A stretch of DNA of 9,185 nt from Desulfobacterales bacterium. Lineage in GTDB: Bacteria; Desulfobacterota; Desulfobacteria; Desulfobacterales; JAHEIW01. The translations under genes were made by a program, and so were the position numbers. Location of the stretch: contig JAQYWI010000203.1 in assembly GCA_030145015.1 (NCBI GenBank), positions 1 through 9,185 of the forward strand, in the 5' to 3' direction. The notes beneath the pieces were generated by a model, which was not told where the DNA came from, did not search any database, and saw only the letters and a list, made by a program, of their open reading frames with translations. Position 1 is the stretch's first letter. Each line of letters begins with the position of its first letter. Positions 1 through 5,322 of this stretch are shown here, piece by piece.

Positions 1-764
1 CTTTCAGAAAGCATTTTGCCGTAGCGGCCAAACGCATAGGTTTCCCCGCTTTTGCCGAGCCGCCCCAGCTGTATCAGCCGGGTAAAATCCCTGGAAGGAT
101 CGATCCGCCGGGTGACCACGGCGATGACCTTTTCTTGTTTATTTTTGATCGGTGCAGCGAAAAACATGGACGCAGATTTTTTATCCTTACCTTCCAGCGC
201 TGTAATCAAGGGGATGTCCGACCATATGGGAGGCACCATGACAGCGTCACCCCGAAATGCCTTGTTGAGAAGATCCAATGCCTGGGTGGCAATCAAATTT
301 TTGGCCCCTATATTATCATCACGCATGGATGCGATATTGATAAAATCCGGGGATATAATGAAAAATCTAGCCTGCCCAAACGGGTCTCTTCCGTACCGAA
401 AAAAATCACGCACTTCCTGTAAAGCCTGACTTTTTAACAATGCCCTTTTGTTGCGGGGTTTACTCAACAGGCGTCCGGCCAAAAACACCAGGCGCGGGTC
501 CTCGGCAAGACGGGTTAGCTGAAATTTGTTGGATTCCACCCACAGGTTCAGTGATTCCTGAGTGGTTTGCAAAACGATCTGCAGGGCGTCGCCCACATCA
601 GCCTGAATTTTCTCCTCGACCCTGTCAAGTGCAAACCAGGCCAGGACGACCACCAGCACAATGAAAAGGCCGGCTAAAATCATTAAAATGGTTAGTTTTT
701 GTGTTGACCCGTATTGAGATGATGGCGGATCTTTTCTAAAGTTCTTCAAAAGCAGGCGCGACAT
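1..764 (-). CDS. Cache-type membrane sensor, N-terminal part (truncated by window edge)
   Basis: The first 254 residues are in the window; the frame is still open at base 1. The start is the ATG at 764, with GAGAGG about 7 bases upstream. A short basic cytoplasmic tail (residues 1-23) is followed by one clear membrane helix (about 24-46) and then a long extracytoplasmic region. That region ends in a motif around GRLGKSGETYAFGRYGKMLSES, which is typical of the membrane-proximal end of double-Cache (PDC) sensor domains in deltaproteobacterial and planctomycete receptors. By family precedent a second membrane helix and a cytoplasmic output domain (histidine kinase, cyclase, GGDEF or chemotaxis) should follow outside the window. 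Which output it has cannot be seen here. A ligand cannot be predicted. It is separated from the porin gene by a 384-bp gap with a terminator, so it is probably its own transcription unit. Confidence 0.8.
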   Translation of the reverse strand, partial: MSRLLLKNFRKDPPSSQYGSTQKLTILMILAGLFIVLVVVLAWFALDRVEEKIQADVGDALQIVLQTTQESLNLWVESNKFQLTRLAEDPRLVFLAGRLLSKPRNKRALLKSQALQEVRDFFRYGRDPFGQARFFIISPDFINIASMRDDNIGAKNLIATQALDLLNKAFRGDAVMVPPIWSDIPLITALEGKDKKSASMFFAAPIKNKQEKVIAVVTRRIDPSRDFTRLIQLGRLGKSGETYAFGRYGKMLSE

Positions 765-865
765 AATGTGCCTCTCAAATTGAATGCCAAAGATTCAAGT
801 CGGCATTTCTTTATCCAGTGATTTGTATTTGCCGATCAAGGCTTTGCCATGATTGCTGAGATCTT

Positions 866-890
866 AAAAAAGACCACACCGATATGTGGT
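866..890 (-). terminator. Intrinsic terminator upstream of the sensor gene
   Basis: Read on the minus strand, ACCACA, a six-base loop TATCGG, and TGTGGT are followed by C and then six T. This is a short but complete rho-independent terminator. It lies 102 bases upstream of the sensor start. It either ends minus-strand read-through from the porin operon (or a small RNA started in the gap), or it sits in the sensor leader as an attenuator. The sequence does not decide between these. Confidence 0.6.
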
Positions 891-975
891 AGGACAATCT
901 TGTAAGTGGCGGGTTTATCAATATAATAGAATTGTTAATAGTTCAATAGCGAATAGATCCCATCATTAATGGAGA

Positions 976-1010
976 AACGAAATCCTTTCAGGAAATTTAC
1001 ACATTTCGTT
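976..1010. repeat. 8-bp perfect inverted repeat (AACGAAAT / ATTTCGTT)
   Basis: The arms 976-983 and 1003-1010 are perfect complements separated by 19 bases. The stem is AT-rich with no T-tract beside it, so it is more likely an operator-like site or an RNA hairpin than a terminator. No gene overlaps it. Confidence 0.45.
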
Positions 1011-1057
1011 ATGCGATCTAAAGGATAAGGGTATATCTCCCACTATCATCAAACTTG

Positions 1058-1148
1058 AAGCTATCTCAAAAGGGTGGATCAGGGCTCCCCGCTCATTCTG
1101 GCGGGGCAACGCCGCCATGGGCCCTCAGACGCATTTTTGAGATAGCTT
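1058..1148. repeat. MITE-like or hairpin element with 14-bp perfect terminal inverted repeats
   Basis: The arms AAGCTATCTCAAAA (1058-1071) and its exact complement (1135-1148) bound a GC-rich core. The core itself holds competing hairpins: CCCCGC/GCGGGG around 1087-1106 with an 8-base loop, and CCGCC/GGCGG. The element ends on the base before the porin stop codon (1149-1151), so on the minus strand it forms the start of the porin 3' untranslated region. It may protect or terminate that mRNA, but no long T-tract follows. Long matched ends, a structured core and no coding sequence also fit a small non-autonomous mobile or REP-like element. I saw no clear target-site duplication. Confidence 0.6.
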
Positions 1149-2420
1149 TTAAAATCTGTACTGCAAATTCGCTCCAATGACAAACAGCCAGTTGGAATCA
1201 AATTCGCCCTTAAAACGCGCGCCCTGGGCGACCTGATCTACTTTTCCATCACCGAGCCAAAGCGCGCTGGCCGATATGGCGTGGCCCCATTTGCTCTCAC
1301 CCCTTGTAGCATAACCAAGGGAAAATTTGAGCTGCTCATCTAACGGCAGATCGATGGTGCGGTCTTTGTCGTCAACCGGGGAGGTGTCGTAAGCCACACC
1401 CGCACTGAGACGATAGTTGTCATCCAGATTAAAGAGCATGCCCAGGCCCACATGATAGGTATCTTTCCAGTTGCGTTCTATGGTTTCGACAATGGTGACC
1501 GGGCCGGTGCCATCTACGCTCAGCGTGTTTTCGCTGAATTGGGACCAGTCCTCCCAATCAAAATCCGCAAAAAGCGTCATATTATCGGTGGCATCATACT
1601 TGAACCCCAGTCTGAGAACCTGCGGGTAGTCGAAGCTGATTTTCGCGTTGTTCAGGTTGGATGTGATCCGGTTTTCTATGGGATTGGCGATATTTTTAAA
1701 TTTGATATCACCTTCCACATCCACATCGGATTTGGTGCGATAGAGACCGCCGAGCATGAGTTTGGGGGTTATCTGGTAGGTCAGACCCAAAAAGCCCTGC
1801 GCGCTCCAGTCATCGAGGTCATCCAATTTTACTTTGCCATCGTCCGCCGGGGCCTGATTAACGGCGATTTCCTCGTTAAATAGGGTATATAAGGCCGAAA
1901 CACCGACACCCACCGACAGTTTATCGCCGATGCGGTAGGCCACAGAAGGGGAAAAAGCAATGCCATTGATAGATGATTGATAGGCCTGGTAGCGTCCCAC
2001 GAAATTATCGCGAAAGTCGAATCCGCCGCCAATCGGACCGGCTACGGAGAACCCGGCTCTAAATTTATCGCCCAGCGTCTTGACGGCATAGAATCCGGGA
2101 ACTACGGCCAGCACCCCGGCATTGCCGCCGTCATTGCCTCCGGCCTCCGCTATGGACGAATCAAATTTTTGATATGGAATCAGCGCCTGATTGCCGACTA
2201 AAACCTGGTCCCTATACAGACCGGTCATGCCGGCCGGGTTGGTCAGGGCCGCATCGGTTCCGAAATTGTTGACCACATTTGCCACCCCGGCGGTTCCCAC
2301 ACTGCCCGGTGAGCCGACTTCGGGAAGATAGAATCCGCCGGCAAAACTGTGCTGACTCAACAGTCCTAAAATGACGATTAGAAAAACACCGAGGGGCCAT
2401 TTAAAGCGTATTTTGTCCAC
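1149..2420 (-). CDS. FadL/OmpP1/TodX-family outer-membrane transport protein
   Basis: This 423-residue protein should form an outer-membrane beta-barrel that lets hydrophobic compounds (long-chain fatty acids in FadL, aromatics in TodX) cross the outer membrane. The GTG start at 2420 is chosen because AAGGAGG lies 7 bases upstream. A longer in-frame ATG at 2483 would overlap the upstream gene and put 21 non-signal residues before the signal peptide. The signal peptide is residues 1-27, ending HSFA before GGFYLPE. The family hallmark follows: a Gly/Ala-rich N-terminal stretch and LTNPAGM at about 59-65. The rest shows alternating barrel strands, many Tyr/Trp/Asp turns, and ends in the aromatic insertion signal QYRF. 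Length fits the family (about 400-460). It lies 35 bases downstream of the DUF4410 lipoprotein, probably in the same operon. The substrate cannot be told from sequence, so no gene symbol is given. Confidence 0.9.
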   Translation of the reverse strand: MDKIRFKWPLGVFLIVILGLLSQHSFAGGFYLPEVGSPGSVGTAGVANVVNNFGTDAALTNPAGMTGLYRDQVLVGNQALIPYQKFDSSIAEAGGNDGGNAGVLAVVPGFYAVKTLGDKFRAGFSVAGPIGGGFDFRDNFVGRYQAYQSSINGIAFSPSVAYRIGDKLSVGVGVSALYTLFNEEIAVNQAPADDGKVKLDDLDDWSAQGFLGLTYQITPKLMLGGLYRTKSDVDVEGDIKFKNIANPIENRITSNLNNAKISFDYPQVLRLGFKYDATDNMTLFADFDWEDWSQFSENTLSVDGTGPVTIVETIERNWKDTYHVGLGMLFNLDDNYRLSAGVAYDTSPVDDKDRTIDLPLDEQLKFSLGYATRGESKWGHAISASALWLGDGKVDQVAQGARFKGEFDSNWLFVIGANLQYRF

Positions 2421-2427
2421 TTTGGTA

Positions 2428-2434
2428 CCTCCTT
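2428..2434 (-). promoter_or_regulatory. Ribosome binding site that fixes the porin start
   Basis: A full AAGGAGG on the minus strand ends 7 bases before the GTG at 2420. It supports the shorter, GTG-initiated porin over the ATG at 2483. It lies in the 35-bp gap after the lipoprotein stop. Confidence 0.8.
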
Positions 2435-2455
2435 TTTGATTAATGCTCAACGCGA

Positions 2456-3199
2456 TTACTTCACCGCACTGGCCGGAATCCATCCCTGCTGGACAAAGAA
2501 TTGTCCCAGCCGCCTGGCAATTTCTTCGGCAGTGCGTTTGGCATCGGCCTCAACGTTGGCCGAAAATTTTTCGCTGGCTGCGGACACCCCGCCACTGACA
2601 ACGGTTGAAACGGCCGCATGACCCATCAAAGCTCCGGCCCCCACAAACACGGCCATCCCCGGCTTGCGCCCACTTTTGGCATCCGTCGTAAATTTTTCCA
2701 CTGCCCTCCGCCCCTGGGCGGCGGAGTCGTAGACCTGAACATTGGTTTTTACATCAGTGCGGCCCAGCCCGAAGCCGATAATGACCCGCTCGGTCTGATT
2801 GCCTTCGTCAATGGACAAAAACTGGCCTTCGATTTCAAGGATCTTTCCCGTGGCAGGGGGGTTGCCGGCAGCACGCTCTGCGGGCAGGCCGAAATTCTGG
2901 ATTTCTTTGACAAGCTCCTTTGACAATGCATTGGCCACGTGTCCTCCCACCGCTTTTTCTTCTTTGGTTCGGGGTGTTTTCTTGACCAGGTGTTTAAGAT
3001 CAGCGATGACCCCTTTGCTGGTATCAACATCATCCGGCGATGTGGCAAAGTCATAGACCAAAATGCGATCCGGGCGGGGTAGCTTACCGCCATACTCACT
3101 GACTGTCTTTACCTGAGTCTGGCCACATCCGCTGACGACCAGGACAGCCATCAATCCGACAATCAAAACGCCATAAGGATAACGATTTTGAGTTTTCAT
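2456..3199 (-). CDS. DUF4410-family lipoprotein
   Basis: This 247-residue envelope protein has a lipoprotein signal peptide: residues 1-24 are hydrophobic and end in the lipobox VVSGC, with Cys25 as the acylation site. The following residues GQ give no inner-membrane Asp+2 signal, so outer-membrane placement is likely. The mature part fits DUF4410 as I know it: an early RILVYDF strand, a region around KILEIEGQFLSIDEG, a Gly-rich stretch (about 180-205, GAGALMGH...SGGVSAASEKF) and a helical C-terminus with TAEEIARRLGQFFVQQGWI. The biochemical role of DUF4410 is not established. The start at 3199 has GAAGGA 7 bases upstream. It precedes the FadL-type porin by 35 bases, suggesting joint function in the outer membrane. 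Family assignment is by recognition, not by search. Confidence 0.8.
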   Translation of the reverse strand: MKTQNRYPYGVLIVGLMAVLVVSGCGQTQVKTVSEYGGKLPRPDRILVYDFATSPDDVDTSKGVIADLKHLVKKTPRTKEEKAVGGHVANALSKELVKEIQNFGLPAERAAGNPPATGKILEIEGQFLSIDEGNQTERVIIGFGLGRTDVKTNVQVYDSAAQGRRAVEKFTTDAKSGRKPGMAVFVGAGALMGHAAVSTVVSGGVSAASEKFSANVEADAKRTAEEIARRLGQFFVQQGWIPASAVK

Positions 3200-3312
3200 A
3201 ATTAAATCCTTCTTTTTTATTTTGTGTCTTCATTATTGTTTGCATCCCCTGAGGACGCCTGATATCTTCTTTTCTATCTTCTGTTGGCAGTCCTTTGAAG
3301 TCTGTCATTTCA

Positions 3313-3393
3313 TCATAAACTATCCAAAATGGCCTTCTTCTTGACCTTGTATTCTTCGGGTGTAATGCAACCCCCTGCGGCCAGTTGCTTTAG
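3313..3393 (-). pseudogene. Orphaned SHOCT domain tail, out of frame with the DUF2845 gene
   Basis: Starting on the last base of the final sense codon of the DUF2845 gene (3393), the -1 frame encodes 26 residues ending at a TGA (3313-3315). They match the SHOCT (short C-terminal) domain pattern: LKQLAAGG, then CITPEEYKVKKKAILDSL. The frame has no start codon of its own: it closes upstream at a TGA inside the DUF2845 gene (at the YDLGG segment). A one-base shift at the DUF2845 stop would fuse the two as ...IQVGD-LKQLAAGG.... I read it as the frameshifted tail of an ancestral longer protein, or as a remnant of a deleted SHOCT gene. No classical slippery heptamer is seen at the junction, so programmed frameshifting is less likely. 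Confidence 0.6.
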
Positions 3394-3674
3394 TCTCCCA
3401 CTTGAATTCGCTCGACTTTGCCGTTTACGATGCTCACATAATAGGTGCCTCCAAGATCATAAACCCACCTGACCGGTTCCTGTGGGTCAGGCGTTAACAC
3501 TTGCTGGGGCTCCCCACATTTTTCTTTGACGCTGTCTGCCGAATCGCCCGGAGCCACAATGCCGCCATCACACTGCAGCGATGACGTATCGTCCAGGGCC
3601 ATCACATTCGGCTGAATAACGAATATAAAAACAAAAGCATTTATGAATACCGTTAAAATCATTTTTCGACTCAT
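3390..3674 (-). CDS. Small secreted DUF2845-family protein (second copy)
   Basis: This 94-residue exported protein has a signal peptide of about residues 1-26 (ends NVMA, mature from LDD). The mature part shows the DUF2845 pattern: LQCDGG, a GDS turn, VKEKCGEP, then strands with RWVYDLGG and GKVERIQVGD. Cys35 and Cys53 sit at the same positions as in the upstream paralog and could form a disulfide. The ATG at 3674 has AAGGAGG 5 bases upstream. It follows its paralog by 20 bases, so the pair is co-transcribed. DUF2845 has no established function; members are small periplasmic or surface proteins with SmpA-like features. A SHOCT-coding segment follows the stop in another frame, so this protein may once have been longer. 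Confidence 0.8.
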   Translation of the reverse strand: MSRKMILTVFINAFVFIFVIQPNVMALDDTSSLQCDGGIVAPGDSADSVKEKCGEPQQVLTPDPQEPVRWVYDLGGTYYVSIVNGKVERIQVGD

Positions 3675-3694
3675 ATCAGCCTCCTTTGGTGTTA

Positions 3695-3976
3695 TCAGCT
3701 CCCCTCATCTTCCAGGATACGCACGACTTTACCGTCTTTAAATATCACTTTATAAACGGGTTGCGACGGCCCAAAATTATAGACCCACTCGTTCATCGAC
3801 TGGCTATTGGGCTGGCCACATTTATCCTGGACATCAACATCTGCATCCCCAATGTTCACCACGCCTTCATCGCACATCATCGTTGAGGTTTCTTCGGTTG
3901 CAAAAATGGGAATGCTGCCACCCAGCGCCGTCGCCAGAAACACGAAACCGATAAAATAAATGTTTATTTTTTTCAT
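3695..3976 (-). CDS. Small secreted DUF2845-family protein (first copy)
   Basis: This 93-residue exported protein starts at the ATG at 3976 (AAGGAGG 5 bases upstream); a longer in-frame ATG at 4015 lacks such a site and would bury the signal peptide. The signal peptide MKKINIYFIGFVFLATALGG runs to about residue 26 (PIFA). The mature part has MMCDEG, VNIGDAD, VQDKCGQP, then NEWVYNFG and GKVVRILEDEGS, which parallel the neighbouring DUF2845 copy segment by segment. Cys35 and Cys53 are at identical positions in both. The pair looks like an old tandem duplication, since sequence identity outside these motifs is low. It is the first gene of the probable envelope operon, so the promoter should lie in or just after the octamer inverted-repeat region upstream. 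Confidence 0.8.
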   Translation of the reverse strand: MKKINIYFIGFVFLATALGGSIPIFATEETSTMMCDEGVVNIGDADVDVQDKCGQPNSQSMNEWVYNFGPSQPVYKVIFKDGKVVRILEDEGS

Positions 3977-3981
3977 ATTGA

Positions 3982-3988
3982 CCTCCTT
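3982..3988 (-). promoter_or_regulatory. Ribosome binding site that fixes the first DUF2845 start
   Basis: AAGGAGG on the minus strand lies 5 bases before the ATG at 3976. It identifies the 93-residue form as the real protein. Confidence 0.75.
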
Positions 3989-4018
3989 AATCACAAGTTT
4001 GTTCGCATCGCTCACAAT

Positions 4019-4245
4019 TGGAATAATGGAATGTTGGAATTATGGAATGATGGGTCTAAAGAAAAAATCAAAGCGCATATTTTTGCATTAATCGTTAGTT
4101 TTGATGGGATACTTTTAGGATAATAGCAGAAAATGAATATATGACGGTCATCATCATTTCATGGAGATTCAACATTATTTAAAAAAGATTTCGTTTTCCG
4201 CTTTTTATACCCAGTATTCCAACATTCCACTATTCCATCATTCCA
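4019..4245. repeat. Octamer-based long inverted repeat filling the intergenic gap
   Basis: The left arm holds four octamers TGGAAT-NN (4019-4050) followed by TGGGT (4051-4055). The right arm starts ACCCA (4209) and holds four ATTCCA units at the same 8-bp period (4216-4245). The arms pair in all TGGAAT/ATTCCA blocks and mismatch mostly at the two spacer bases. About 153 AT-rich bases lie between them with no gene. The whole occupies most of the 344-bp gap between the binding-protein stop (4321) and the first DUF2845 gene (3976). The rest of the gap shows only a weak 6-bp hairpin (4303-4318) next to the binding-protein stop, without a T-tract. Similar TGGAAT-type runs occur between genes in many deltaproteobacterial genomes. 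Confidence 0.75.
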
Positions 4246-4320
4246 TTTGGTTTCCCAAAGTGGGTAGCCACAAAAAATACTATATTACCAACAAGTTGTA
4301 GCAAATGTTTAGACATTTAA

Positions 4321-5259
4321 TTACTGAAAAGCCAACTTCAGGTTATCAACATTCTGCCGCATGACACTCAAAAAATCTCCCTGATCCGGCGTATTGCCGC
4401 AGGGATTAAACACCAGGCTGTTAACGCCGATGGAAAGCAGTCGTTCAACCGTTTCCTTCATGGGTTCTCCCTCCCAGACCATCCATTTGGCCGGGTGCTC
4501 TTTCAGAATGCGATTAAGTTCTAATATCTGTTCATTAGCCGGTGTTTCATCGGGTTCCCAGTGTACGCTTTTGATATTCAGTCCATAGCGGCGCGCAAAA
4601 TAGTCGTACACGGGATGTGACACCACCAGCGGTCGCGAAGGATCTTTCGAAATCAGAGTTTTTAAGTCCCGGTCGAGCTTCAGTAAATCCTGCTCGAGCT
4701 TTTGGTAGTTCTTCTGAAAAGTATCCTTCAATTCAGGCCTTTTGCGACTCAATGCTTCTGCAATGGCTTTAGCCTGTCTGGCCGCAAGGTTGAAGTCGAT
4801 CCATGTCGTGAAAGCAAGAGATTCATGTGCATGCTGGCCTTCTGATCCATGAGAGTGGGTAAGAATCTCGGCAGATTCTATGTACTGGTCTTTGAATCCG
4901 GCAGAGGTATTTACCATCCTAAACTGGGGCAATGTTACCTTGTTTATCCACTTAGCATAGCGAGCCCCATTGAGCAGAATCAAGTCGGCCTGCTGGTATG
5001 CGGTAATTGTTGGCGTATCCGGCATCCAGTAGGCCGGATCGACATCCGTCGGCGCCGGAAACACGACATTGACATGCCCGCCACCATTGCGTTCGGCGAA
5101 ATATTGCAACGGATAGTTGACCACGTAAACGGTGAGTTTGCCGGCAGAATTACTGCCCGCCCAGGAAACAGAGACCATATGTGCTATGGTAACAATGGCA
5201 CAGAGAATATAGAAAAAGAGCCGGTTGTTATCACGCAGTGAAAACCAATTAACTTGCAT
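4321..5259 (-). CDS. ZnuA/TroA-like (cluster A-I) substrate-binding protein with altered metal site
   Basis: This 312-residue protein should bind its ligand in the periplasm and deliver it to a transporter. A signal peptide with an extended basic N-terminus ends at about residue 34 (SVSWA). The ZnuA/TroA fold is recognised by PAPTDVDPAYWMPD (68-81), ADLILLNGARYAKWI (about 91-105), the long linker helix (about 157-200), SHPVYDYFARRYGL (214-227), and the C-terminal VFNPCGN...GDFLSVMRQN. In the family, DPH and DPHxW supply two His ligands. Here they read DPA (Ala76) and TTW (Thr151). The third, His215, is present, and the usual late acidic ligand region reads NPCG. A His-rich loop (His135, 137, 143, 145) sits where ZnuA proteins carry theirs. 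It follows the FtsX-type permease by 63 bases, so it probably serves that system. Start: ATG at 5259 with AAGGAAG 8 bases upstream. Confidence 0.85.
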   Translation of the reverse strand: MQVNWFSLRDNNRLFFYILCAIVTIAHMVSVSWAGSNSAGKLTVYVVNYPLQYFAERNGGGHVNVVFPAPTDVDPAYWMPDTPTITAYQQADLILLNGARYAKWINKVTLPQFRMVNTSAGFKDQYIESAEILTHSHGSEGQHAHESLAFTTWIDFNLAARQAKAIAEALSRKRPELKDTFQKNYQKLEQDLLKLDRDLKTLISKDPSRPLVVSHPVYDYFARRYGLNIKSVHWEPDETPANEQILELNRILKEHPAKWMVWEGEPMKETVERLLSIGVNSLVFNPCGNTPDQGDFLSVMRQNVDNLKLAFQ

Positions 5260-5286
5260 TTTTATTGCTTCCTTAATTTATGCGAT

Positions 5287-5314
5287 CCAAAATCCGCAAT
5301 CCAAAATCCAAAAT
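5287..5314. repeat. Four tandem AT-rich heptamers between permease and binding protein
   Basis: The run is CCAAAAT, CCGCAAT, CCAAAAT, CCAAAAT, in exact 7-bp register. It takes up much of the 63-bp gap between the permease stop (5323) and the binding-protein start (5259). No inverted partner is seen nearby. It resembles the heptamer units in the larger element at 6508-6734. Confidence 0.65.
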
Positions 5315-5322
5315 GCAGAGCG

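Larger units (their letters stand above)
765..1148. other. Intergenic region, no convincing gene
   Basis: This 384-bp gap contains, in order, the sensor leader, a minus-strand intrinsic terminator (866-890), an AT-rich stretch, an 8-bp inverted repeat (976-1010) and a large inverted repeat (1058-1148). Possible promoter elements are visible but weak. On the plus strand TTGTAA (900-905) and TATAAT (922-927) are 16 bases apart. On the minus strand TTGAAC (946 to 941) and TATTGA (923 to 918) are 17 bases apart. The only small plus-strand reading frame with an ATG that I followed (969-1028, 19 residues) has no ribosome site and no recognisable product. Confidence 0.6.

Noticed and set aside
52..429. 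Plus-strand reading frame of 125 codons
   Set aside because: It lies opposite the clearly coding sensor gene, has no ribosome site, and its product shows no domain pattern.
969..1028. 19-residue plus-strand reading frame starting ATGGAGAAACG
   Set aside because: No ribosome site, no recognisable product, and it overlaps the 976-1010 inverted repeat.
1452..1883. Plus-strand reading frame of 143 codons inside the porin gene
   Set aside because: It is antisense to a complete FadL-family barrel and its residues mirror that gene's codons.
3096..3308. Minus-strand reading frame of 70 codons running into the lipoprotein gene
   Set aside because: It overlaps the DUF4410 start in another frame and its later half is just that gene's sequence misread.
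4019..4245. Possible CRISPR array
   Set aside because: The units are 6-8 bp with 2-base spacers and occur as an inverted pair, unlike CRISPR repeats and spacers; no cas gene is present.
4303..4318. Terminator after the binding-protein gene (AAATGT-TTAG-ACATTT)
   Set aside because: The stem is 6 AT-rich pairs and no T-tract follows on the minus strand, so it cannot be supported as an intrinsic terminator.
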